NCBI RefSeq assembly: GCF_900103985.1
Contig: NZ_FNIE01000012.1
Coordinates: forward strand, 124,001-188,000
DNA from: Actinacidiphila guanduensis
GTDB lineage: Bacteria; Actinomycetota; Actinomycetes; Streptomycetales; Streptomycetaceae
Length of the DNA: 64,000 nt
Direction of reading: 5' to 3'
Within the stretch, counting starts at the first letter, position 1; each line of letters begins with the position of its first letter. The notes beneath the pieces were generated by a model. It searched no databases, was not told the DNA's origin, and saw only the letters and a list, made by a program, of their open reading frames with translations. Below are positions 1 to 9,400 of the stretch, one piece after another. A program made the position numbers and the translations under genes.

Positions 1-737
1 CTGCCCAGCCCGTACGGGGGCAGTTCGCGGGGGCGGCCGGCACGGCCGGTTCGGGCAGCCCGGCCGGTCCGAGCAGCAGTCCGCTTCAGGCCTCGGCGCA
101 GGCCTCGGCGCACCCTCCGGCCGAGGGATCGGCCCGCGGGCCGGTGCAGAACACGGCCTCCGGGGTGCGTACACCCGCCGCCGATGTTCCCGCTGCCGCC
201 GGCACCGACGCGGCGCGTACCGGTGCCGGCGCACCGGCCGACCCCGTAACCGCCGCCGCGGGACCGGCAGCTGACGACGTGTCCTCCTGGGACGCGCCGG
301 ACACTTCGCTGCTGCACCTGCTCGGGGAACCCGCCGCGGGGGCATCCGCCCACGCTGCCGGGTCGGGCGCTCTCACCGCGGACCAGGAGACGGCCGCCCT
401 CATCGGGGCCGTCGGCGCCGCGTACGCGGCCGGGCGCCTCGACTCCGCAGGCGGGGCAGAGCCGTTCGGCGAACCGGTACGGCCCGCCTGGAAGCCGAAG
501 CCGACCGGGCCCGGTACCCCGCGGCGCATGGAGTTCACCTGCGCGACCGGGCCGGACGAACCGCCGGCCGCGCAGAACTCCGGCGAGCCGGGGGATTCCG
601 ACGACCGAGGCAACGGCCGGAAGGGCGCCAAGGGCAAGAAGGCGGACGAGCGCGAGTCCGGCAGCGTTGCCGACCTGCTGCGGCAGAGCGAGGAGATCTG
701 GGGGGCCGGCACCCGCCGTACGGGCGCCCCCGGCTGA
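1..737 (+). CDS. C-terminal part of an Ala/Pro-rich protein, function unknown
   Basis: The frame is open from the left edge of the window (codons start at base 3) to a TGA at 735-737, so the start lies outside. About 244 residues are visible. Most of it is low-complexity sequence rich in Ala, Pro, Gly, Thr and Ser, followed by a basic stretch (RKGAKGKKADERE) and a short possibly helical tail (SVADLLRQSEEIWG). No catalytic motif or membrane segment is seen. It lies 159 bp upstream of the type VII-associated gene cluster on the same strand, so it may belong to that locus, perhaps as the disordered tail of a secretion component, but the visible part does not identify a family. Confidence 0.6.
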   Translation, partial: AQPVRGQFAGAAGTAGSGSPAGPSSSPLQASAQASAHPPAEGSARGPVQNTASGVRTPAADVPAAAGTDAARTGAGAPADPVTAAAGPAADDVSSWDAPDTSLLHLLGEPAAGASAHAAGSGALTADQETAALIGAVGAAYAAGRLDSAGGAEPFGEPVRPAWKPKPTGPGTPRRMEFTCATGPDEPPAAQNSGEPGDSDDRGNGRKGAKGKKADERESGSVADLLRQSEEIWGAGTRRTGAPG

Positions 738-805
738 CCTGCGGCCGCCGCCGCGTGGCGGCGGCCGGTGTGCACGAGGGCAGAAGCGGCTGTTCACGCG
801 GTCAA

Positions 806-817
806 CCACGGCCGTGG
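806..817. promoter_or_regulatory. 12-bp perfect palindrome upstream of the EspL-like gene
   Basis: CCACGGCCGTGG is a perfect palindrome lying about 80 bp upstream of the ATG at 897, in the only non-coding stretch before the cluster. It could be an operator. No clear -10/-35 pair could be assigned around it. GC-rich palindromes also arise by chance in such DNA. Confidence 0.25.
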
Positions 818-896
818 CCCCTTGGAATCCGGGTTCCCGCCGGACTTGACTCGACCGTGTCCGACCGGTGGGACCACAGCAGGCAGGAGGACACCC

Positions 897-1337
897 ATGC
901 CGTCTCCCTACGACCAGCAGATCGAGGATCTGCTGACCGAGTACCGCACCGCGCGGGAGCGGGCGGTGGACACCCACCGCCGTATCAACGAGATCGAGGC
1001 CACGGCGACCGCGCCCCGGCGTTCGGTCAAGGTGACCGTCGGAGCACAGGGCCAGGTGACCGCCCTGGAGTTCCCCACCAGCGCGTACCGCACGATGGCG
1101 CCGAAGGAACTCTCGAAGGTGATCGTCAGCACCCTGGAGAAGGCCCGTGCCAAGGCGCTGGAACAGGTGATGGAGACAGCCCTCGGACCCCTGCCCGGCG
1201 GCCTGACGCCGGCCGCCCTGGCACGGGGCGACATCGACCCGCGTGCGCTGATCCCCGAGGACGTGCGCATGCCGGACGCCGTCCGGGCGTACATCGAACG
1301 GGGACTGGGCGCGACGAAGGCCGGCGGACGTGAGTAG
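897..1337 (+). CDS. YbaB/EbfC-family protein, EspL-like, type VII secretion-associated
   Basis: This 146-residue protein has the YbaB/EbfC layout: an N-terminal helix (MPSPYDQQIEDLLTEYRTAR), a central beta segment (SVKVTVGAQGQVTALEF) and a C-terminal helix from the KELSKVI stretch. In mycobacterial ESX-1 loci a YbaB-fold protein (EspL) accompanies secreted substrates, and similar small proteins sit next to WXG100 genes in Streptomyces. The ATG at 897 was chosen because AGGAGG at 885-890 sits six bases upstream; an earlier in-frame start lacks such a site. The stop overlaps the next gene by 8 bp, pointing to one transcript with the WXG100-like gene. The role as a substrate chaperone or scaffold is inferred from context; the fold assignment is firmer. 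Confidence 0.8.
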   Translation: MPSPYDQQIEDLLTEYRTARERAVDTHRRINEIEATATAPRRSVKVTVGAQGQVTALEFPTSAYRTMAPKELSKVIVSTLEKARAKALEQVMETALGPLPGGLTPAALARGDIDPRALIPEDVRMPDAVRAYIERGLGATKAGGRE

Positions 1338-1725
1338 CGGCGGGAACGACGGGGGCGCCTCTTCGTCGTCCGAATCCTCCGGGTCCTCTGGGGACGGTCC
1401 GGTGCACGTCGACACCGACAAGATCCATCTGGCCGCCGAGGCCCTGGGCGAACTGGCGTGGACGCTGAAGCAGGCGGCCCACACGCTGGACGAACGGTCG
1501 CAGGCTCTCGGCCAGCCGTGGGGTGACGACAAGAACGGCAAGAGTTTCGCGGGCGAATACCTGCAGCCCCACTCCGACGCGCTGAAGGCCGGAACCGACG
1601 GCGGCGCGGCGCTCGATGACGCGGCAGGCCAACTGAACGACCTGGTGGCGGCGTTGAACGCCATCGAAGCCCAGGCGGTCATCACCGGCCAGCAGGTGAC
1701 GATCGAACCGACCGATGGTGCGTGA
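1330..1725 (+). CDS. WXG100-like (ESAT-6 superfamily) small secreted-type protein
   Basis: The product has 131 residues. A Ser/Gly-rich N-terminus is followed by two predicted helices joined by a turn with the signature LGQPWGDDKNGKSFAGEY, which resembles the W-x-G hairpin of WXG100 proteins. The second helix is Ala-rich (ALDDAAGQLNDLVAALNAIE). WXG100 proteins are exported as helical-hairpin dimers by type VII secretion, often as partners of large LXG or CpnT-like toxins. The GTG at 1330 overlaps the upstream stop by 8 bp, and the next gene starts 3 bp after its stop at 1725, so the three small genes form an operon. It probably pairs with the N-terminal domain of the giant protein downstream, which is inference. 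Confidence 0.75.
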   Translation: MSSGGNDGGASSSSESSGSSGDGPVHVDTDKIHLAAEALGELAWTLKQAAHTLDERSQALGQPWGDDKNGKSFAGEYLQPHSDALKAGTDGGAALDDAAGQLNDLVAALNAIEAQAVITGQQVTIEPTDGA

Positions 1726-1728
1726 CGG

Positions 1729-2565
1729 ATGAGCAGTGCACCGGAAGTCCCCCAGGGCATGGCGAGCACAGCGCCGCAAGGGGCCGAAGGAGAGGGAGAG
1801 GCCCCCTACGCGATGCCGACGCCGCCCGACCACGTCGTGGAAGCCGCCAGGCTCGCCCCCGACCACTGGTTCGGCCTGATCGACCCCACGTGGGCGGGGC
1901 AGGGCGAGCCGCCGGAGTGGGCGATGATCGGCAGCTGGCGGTCCGACGAACACGGCGAGATCGTCGAGTGGCAGGAGAACGAGGAGTACCGCCCCTCGCC
2001 CAGGGCCCTGGGCTGGGCCGACCCGACCGACCCGGTGGACGCGGCGATCCAGCTGGCCACCACCGACTACGGACCGCCCGAGGACATCGCCCGCGCCCTG
2101 GCCGTGCAGGAGGTCGCGGTGTTCGTGGCGCCGGGCGGCGCGCCGCTGTCCGCCCTGGCGCCGGACGACGAGACCCCGGTCGTGCCGGTGTTCACCTCAC
2201 CGCAGCACCTGCAGACCGCGGGCCGGCTGTCCTTCCGGCCGATGAAGGCCCCGGAGTTGCTCGACCTGGTGCCCGAAGGGCATCTGCTCTTCCTCAACCC
2301 CTCCGGTCCGGTGAGCATGACGCTGGAACTCGGGCCGCTGCGCGAGGCGGTCGAGGCCGCCGGTGTCGCGGACCACGAGGACAGCTGGCTCGGCGCCCTG
2401 GACGACTTGCTGCCCGCGCCGGCGGCGGCAGAGGACACCGCTGCCCCCGCCGACGACGACGGTTCGGGCGGTCCGGGCGGGGTCGCCGTGCCGTCCGCTC
2501 CCGTCGCAACCCCGCGTGACGGCTCCGCCGCCGCGGCCGACGTCGAAAGGGGCGACTTCCTCTGA
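1729..2565 (+). CDS. type VII secretion system-associated protein with SseB-like domain
   Basis: The product has 278 residues. The first half holds the segment VVEAARLAPDHWFGLIDPTW and the motif YRPSPRALGW, typical of Streptomyces proteins annotated as type VII secretion system-associated. The second half (about residues 115-215) resembles the SseB N-terminal domain, with VPVFTSPQHLQTAGR and HLLFLNPSGPVSM. The last 60 residues are an Ala/Asp/Gly-rich tail. The ATG at 1729 follows the WXG100-like stop by 3 bp, indicating co-transcription. It lies directly before the giant toxin-like gene. A chaperone-type role is likely; an immunity role is possible. Neither can be read from the sequence alone. 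Confidence 0.75.
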   Translation: MSSAPEVPQGMASTAPQGAEGEGEAPYAMPTPPDHVVEAARLAPDHWFGLIDPTWAGQGEPPEWAMIGSWRSDEHGEIVEWQENEEYRPSPRALGWADPTDPVDAAIQLATTDYGPPEDIARALAVQEVAVFVAPGGAPLSALAPDDETPVVPVFTSPQHLQTAGRLSFRPMKAPELLDLVPEGHLLFLNPSGPVSMTLELGPLREAVEAAGVADHEDSWLGALDDLLPAPAAAEDTAAPADDDGSGGPGGVAVPSAPVATPRDGSAAAADVERGDFL

Positions 2566-2650
2566 CCGGCTCCCCGTCCGCCGTCCCGGCGCCTGCCCGT
2601 TCCGCGGCGGGCGCCGTGCAGTGGCATGCCCGGAAGGGCGGGTGGCACGC

Positions 2651-3480
2651 ATGAGCATCATGATGCCGCCGGAGCTGGAATGGGTGGCCGCCCTGGCCGG
2701 CGGCACCTGGCCCAAGGCGGACGAGGACAAGCTGTGGGCCCTGTGCCAGGCGCACAAGGACTACGCGAAAGAGCTGCGCTCGATCTCCGAGCGGTTCGGG
2801 AAAGTGCTTTCCGACGTGCAGGCGGGAGTGTCGGGCGCGACGGCGGAGCAGTTCGAGTCCTATCTGCGGAAGTTCCAGGCGAACCTGGACGACGTGGCGT
2901 CGGCCAGCGAACAACTGGCCGACAAGATCGATGAGTTCGCGGTCAAGATCGAGTACGCCAAGCTCATGATCCTGATGACCTTGGCGTCGTTGGCGGCCGA
3001 GATCGCCTTCCTCGCCTGGTTTGCCCCCTGGGCGATCGGCGCCTGGCTCGCCGCGGGCCGGAGCATCATCCTGGGGATCCTCGCGGAAGTGGCACTGGCC
3101 GCCGCGATCAGCGCGGGACTGGGCGGTCTCATGTCCGCGGCGGCCCAGGGCATCCAGTTCGCCGAGGGACACCGGCACCAGTTCGACTGGGGCGATCTCA
3201 TCATGGCCGTCGGGTCCGGTGCGATCTCCGGAGCCATCACCGGCGGACTGTTCGCGGGCGTGGGAGCGCTCGGCAAGCCCGGAGAGGCCATCGTCTCTTC
3301 GCTCCTCGGCAAGATGGTGCTGGGCGGCCTCGGCGGCGCGGCCGGGACGGCGGCCTCGGACGCGGCGTTCGGCGTCGACGGTTCCCCCGGACTCGGTTTC
3401 GTCGCGGGCCTGGTCGGCGGCGCGATCGGGCACATACCGGCGCTGCGCGGCGGCAAGGGCGGCCCGGAGGACGACGGCTA
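2651..3480 (+). other. domain: WXG100/CpnT-like head with membrane segments
   Basis: Residues 1-276 of the giant protein. The start (MSIMMPPELEWVAALAGG, then TWPKADEDKLWAL) matches the WXG100-like N-terminal domain of outer-membrane-channel CpnT-like and Streptomyces polymorphic toxins. Residues about 104-170 contain two to three hydrophobic stretches around LIGILAEVALAAAISAGLGG-type sequence, and residues 184-270 are Gly/Ala-rich with glycine-zipper spacing. This head is the expected type VII targeting signal; membrane insertion is inferred. Confidence 0.75.
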
Positions 3481-6400
3481 CGCCAAGATCCCGGAGATGG
3501 ACGAGACGCCGCCCGATCTCGGCGGCGACCTCCCGCACGTGTCCACCGAGACGCCGGGCCCGCAGGCCGCTCCTCCCGAGAGTGCGGGCGGGTCCCGCCC
3601 CTTCGGTCGCGGTGTCGGCCTCTCGGTCGGCGGCCCGGGCAGCGGGCCGCGCGCGCCGGGCGAGGAGTTCGGCGAGGGCTTCGGCAGGCCGGACAGCGAG
3701 AGCGGTTCGTCGTACGGGGTGTACGAGCCGTACCAGGGGTTCGTCGGGGGCTCCGACGCGAGCGAGCACGCTCCGCTGCTGGACGGTTTCCAGGACGAGG
3801 GTACGGAGAGCGGCGGCTCGTCCGGCGAGACGTCGGGCACGGGTGCCGCTGGTGGGTACGGGTCCGGGGCTTCCGGCTCCCGCGTCGGCCTCTCGGTCGA
3901 GAACCCGGACAGCCAACCGCACACGCTGGGCGATGATCTCGATGGCTGGGACAGCGAGACGGTTTCGTCCCACGGCGAGCCGTATGCGCCGTACGGGCCG
4001 TACCAGGGGTCGGTCGGCGGCTCCGACGCGAGCGGGCGCGAAGCCCTGCTGGGCGATTTCGGGGAGAACGGCGGGGAGGCCCAGGGCATCCCCGCCGGCG
4101 GTCCTCCGGTCGCCGGGAGCACCGGCGGCCGTGGTGCCGGCGGCTCCTCGGCGCTTCCCGGGCAGCCCGGCGGCGGCAGTCGCGGCGCGGCGGATCCGAC
4201 CGGGCCCTCCGGCGGTGCGGGGGAGCGGTACGGCCGCGATCTCCCGCCGGGGGAGGCCTGGGACACAACGAGCGTGGTGTCCTCGGTGGACGACAGGTGG
4301 CTGGGGCGTGACGTCGCCGTCTCGGACATCGACCCCTCGGAACCTCCGCCGGTCTCGGAGTTCGGGGACGGGTCCCGGACCGCGTCCGGCACGCCGCCGG
4401 TCACGTCCGACTTGAGCAGGTCCGCTCCGCCCGCTCCCGAAGGGACGCGGTTCACCTTCGATTCGCTCCGCCAGGGCCCCGTAGAAGGGGACCGGGTGGG
4501 CTCCTGGCTGGAGCAGAACGGGCCGCAGACGCCGCCCCCGGCAGCCGGCGAGGGCTCGCACGAGCAGATCCCGGCGGACCCGGGGCCGCAAACCGCTCCT
4601 TACGGCGGGCTGCGGGGGCTTGAGGACCCGCGAGGCTCGCAGCAACAGTTGGTAGCGTCCCAGCCGCCGCCCTCGGAGGCGCCCCCGGCCGGCGGCCAGT
4701 CGCGCGGTCTTTTCCCCCCGGCCGAGTTCAAACCGGTCCCGGAATCTCCTCAGGGCTTCTTCGAACCATCCGCCGCACAGCCCCCGGACGCCGGCCTGCG
4801 CGGTCCGGACGGCCCGCCTGCGGAGTCGGGGAGCGCGGGACCGCGCGGCAGCCTGGACGGCCCTCCCGCGCGAGAGCCGTCGGCGCCCCCGCCGGCCGAC
4901 GCGGGCCAGGGACCGCACGGCGTCGCGACGCCGCCGGAGCGTCCGTCTGCGGCTCCCGCCGTGTCCGAACCGCACGTGTCAGAACCTCCCGCGCACGAGG
5001 CGCCCGCGCCCGAGGCGTCGGCCCCGGCGTCCCGTACACCGCTCCCGCACACGGAGGTCGAGGCCCCCGCGCCGCACCTTCCGCCGACCGGCGCCTCCGC
5101 GGCCGGAACGCACGAGGGCACGCCCTCCACGGCGCACGAGTCCCCGGCGTCGGCGGTGCCATCGCCCTCTCGCGGGGCGGTGCACGAACCCGGGGCGCCC
5201 ACCGTGCCGGAGCCGCGCGAGGTCGGGACGCCCGCCGCGCCCGCGGACGGGACCACGTCCCCGGAGCAGCCCGCCGGCATCGTGCAGCAGCCCGGCGGCG
5301 GCTCGACGCACACCGGCATCGGATCGCAGCCGGCGCCGCGGACCACCTTGACGGGCGGTACGGGCGCGCCCCCTCGTGCGTCGCGGCCGCCGGAGGCCGA
5401 AGCGCCGGGGGCAGGGCCGCGGCAGTCCGGTCCGCAGGAGCACAGTTCGTCCGAACCCGGCGGCCAGGAGACCGGCCCGCAGCCCGAGTTGACCCCCGGC
5501 GGGCCGCACCCGATCTCCGAGGGTCCGCCGCCCGCCGGTACCCCGATCCGTGGACAGGACGTGACCTCGTCGGAATCCGACACGGAGACGGACAGCCTGT
5601 CCGGGGGATCCTCGACGGGCAGCGAGACCGGGAGCGACGCGACGTCGATCCTCGGCACGGACTCCGAGTATCCGGCGGCGGACCCGGCGTTCGCCTCCGC
5701 CGGGGGACCGGTGCCCACAAGCGAGGTCGCGCAGCCGCATGCCGCCGAGGCCGTCACGTCTCCGCGCTCGGCCCGGACCCGGGACGGCGATCCGCCTGGG
5801 CCCGGAACCGAGACTTCGCCCGCCGCGCACGACAACGAGCACCCCCGACCCGGGAACGATCCGTCCGGCGACATTCCCACGCCGCCGGAGACCGGTCCGT
5901 CTCCGCGCGAGCCGGTGGTCCGGTGGAGCGACTACCGCGCCGGCCGCGACGCCCGTACGAATGAGTTCCTGTACTACTTCCAGCACGAGGAACCCGGTCA
6001 TGCGGCCGCGGCCCTGACGGACGGCTACCGGAACTTCGTCCAGAAGGACTTGTTCGGCGGCCGGTACCTGCCCGAGGACAGCATCGGTCACCGGCAGGCG
6101 GAGCAGGACTTCCTCCGCGCCGTCCTCGACGACTTCAAGCTGCAGTGGCAGGACAAGGGCCCCGAGGGCTACGACATAGTGGCGTGGGACAGAGCCTACG
6201 AGCAGCACATGGCGACCGCCGACCGCTACTTCGCCAACGCATCCTCACGCCATGCCGAGCTGGTCCGCATGGAAAAGGACTTCGCCGACGCCGTTGAGCA
6301 GGTACGGGAGAACGACCTGTTCGGAGGGCGGTACCTCCAGGAAGCGGAGGGCCTGCCCGGTCGTGACGACTACGAGACCGACAGCTACAAGGATCCGACC

Positions 6401-9400
6401 TACGACACCGACAACGGCAAGCCGCGTCCCGGCGAGGACGGCTTCGTACCGACGTCGCTGTCCCACCTGCGCGCCGACACCTTCGCGAAGGTCCGCTCGA
6501 TCGTCGACCGCGCCCACAAGGAGTTCCCCGACGACCAAGCGGCGCGCAACGGGGCGATCGACGCGGAGGTCTCGGCGCTGCGTGAGAACCTGCCGCAGCG
6601 GATCGGACTGCTTGCCGACTCGTCCAGGGAGGTCGCGCAGGCCACGCGGCAGCTGAACGAGATCGTCGACCCCGAGCCCGTCACCGAGCGGCTGCCGGAG
6701 CACGTACTCGACGAGGAGAACCTCGCCAGGCTCCGTCAGGAGTTCCAGGACGACCTCCACATGTTCTACCAGCGCGCATGGCAGGCCTTCGATCCGGCGG
6801 CGGCCGCCCGCGTGCATGAGGAACTCGCGCACAACTGGCAGCAGACCGTCGACCGGATGTTCGACACCTTGGGCAGTCGCATCGGGCACGCCGAGTTCCG
6901 GCAGTTCCGCAATGCCGATCTGCAGGAGCGGCTGAACGAGGCGTTCGGCTCTTACGAGGACGGGTACCTGCGGTCCCTCGACGAGGGCGCCCAGGACCGC
7001 CTGACCACCGAACTCACCCACGTCAACGAGAAGATGGTGGACGAGCACTGGTTCGGCCACCTGGAACAGCCGGACACCCGGGCCCACCGCCAGCCCCGGT
7101 GGGATGGTGACGACGAGCGTCCCGCCCGCTCCTACGACGACAACCGCGCCCGGCTCGATGCCTCGCTCGAGGCGAGGTTCGACCATGAATTCAACCTGAG
7201 GGAGGTTCTTGAGGGCGCCGCCGAGGATTTCCATCCTCTGCGCTGGGACGAGGACGTGCAGTTGGAAGCAGCCGTCGGGGAAAGGCTCTCGCCCGCGGAC
7301 GCGCTCTACAAGGAAACCGCCGACGACTTCCGCAAGGACACCGTCCGCACCTTCGACAACCTCTTCGCGCCGCACGAGCACAACATCGGCGCATGGCTCG
7401 AGCACGAGGAGGACCACGAGAACACCTTCCAAAACACGCTGGACTCGCTCTCGTCCTCCGACCCCGCTCCGGCACCGCTCCGTCCGCCGGAGCCCGGACC
7501 CTCGCCCGAGCCGGAGGCCCCACCGGAATCGGCGACATCAGCCGATCCCGGGGCCTCATCGGAGCCGGCGACCTCGCGCGGACCGGCCCCGGAGCCCTCC
7601 TCCGAATCCGAACCGCGGTCGGAACCGCGTCCCCCTGCCGAGGCCGGCCTCGGCGACGGCCCGCAGCCCGTCCGGACGACGGTCCGGCAGCCGTCCCCGC
7701 CGCGGACCACGCCTGTGGTCAACCGTCCCGCGGATCGCACCGGTGAACAGGCCCCTCGCGAGCCGGCTCCGCAGGAGCAGACCGTGTCCGCCCGGCCCCA
7801 GGACCAGGCGCCGGCGGAGACCGCGCAGGGGACGGAGACGCAGGCGGAGACCGCGCCGGAGTCCGCGGAATCCGCAGTCGAGCTCGCGGCCGAGCCGGCG
7901 GCCGGGGCCTCCGTCGAGCCTGCTGTCGGGTCCGCGGCTGAGGCGCCGACCGGTTCGGCAGCCGGGGCGAGCGTGCCGACCGCGAACCCCCGTGCCGCGG
8001 GCGACGGCGGGGCGCCCGGCGCCGGCGAGATCGTCTCCGGCCCGCGTCCGGCGCCGGACCCGGAGGCTTCGCCGCAGGGCGCCGACGTACCGACCGAGCC
8101 GCCGGCGGAGGCCCGGCCGGGGCCGGCTGCCGCCACGGCCACCGATGCCACCGCGGCCCCCGCGACCGGCCCTGTCCACGAGGTCGTCGACGGCCCCTCG
8201 TCCGCTACGGACCACCACGCCCCCGAAGCCGCAGGCGCGGGTGTTGACGGCAGGTCGGCGGATGGCTCCCCGATCACCGGCGTGCAGCCGAGCGAGGCGT
8301 CCTCGCACGTTCCGGCCCCCACCGGCGACCGTGCGACCGGCACGCCGCGGTTCCCCAAGCGCGCCGAACTGCCCACCGCCAGTCGTGCCTCGGGGTTGAT
8401 GCCGGCCGCCGACGGCGCTGTCCTGGTCCCGGGCATGTATCGGGTCGCCGACAACACGCTGTTCGTGGGCGGTCGTTGGCGTGACGCGAGGGGTGTCGCG
8501 GACTGGATCGGCCGGAACACGGCGTGGGAGCCGGACTCTCCGGTGCCGGTCGTGCTGGTGGCCGGTCAGGCGGGCCGTGCTCATCTGTGGGCGGGGATGC
8601 CGTCGTTCGCGGGCCAGGTCGCGGAAGCGCTGAACTCGCCCGGCGCGGTGGTGATCGCACCCTACGGTCACCCGGTGCAGGACTCCGCCGCGGACATCGT
8701 CGCCGGTGTGCCGGAAGTCACCGGCAGGGGGACGATGACCCTGCACACCCCGCCCGGTGCGGGGTGGATCCAGACCCGGCAGGGCGCGGCGGACCTTCCG
8801 CTGGAGCCGAGCCTCGGTGCCGCGCTGGAGCCGCACGGAGTGCGGCTGACCCCGGCCCCGGTGCTGCCCGACGCCCCCATCGTGTGGAGCCACGGCCCCG
8901 AGGCACCGCTGGGCGTCGCCCGTTACGACGGCAGCGGCACGGCGGCCCGTACCGACGTACCGCAGGACCCGGCCCGGCAGCAGCCCGCGGCGTTGTCCAC
9001 CGGTGGGAGTTCCGGTACGAGGTCGGCTTCGTGGCAGGGCAACGCGCCCGCCCAGGAGACAGCTCAGCAGACCACGCAGGAGGCCCCCGGTCCGTTCGCG
9101 GCGCCGCCGATGCAGTATTCCCAGGCGTCCCCGTACAGCGGATACACCGCCGGCCGCGAATACGCGCCGCAGTCGGACTTCCCGGCCGACACTCTGCCGG
9201 AGTTCAGGGAGGGCGATTACGCGTCGGGCTGGCTGGAGCGTCCGTCGCCAGGGCAAGAGGCGTCTTTGCAGGCGCGTTTGGAGGAGGACTTCCCGCGCGA
9301 CGCGCACGGAGGCTACCAGCGGTTTCCGGATCCACGGGGTTTCACCTACGGTTTGGCCGGGCCGGTCCGGAGCCTCAATTCCCGTCAACCGCGGAACACG

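Noticed and set aside
2363..2650. Earlier start for the giant gene
   Set aside because: The extra sequence is Arg/Pro-rich, overlaps the SseB-domain gene in another frame, and the ATG at 2651 begins the recognised WXG100-like head.
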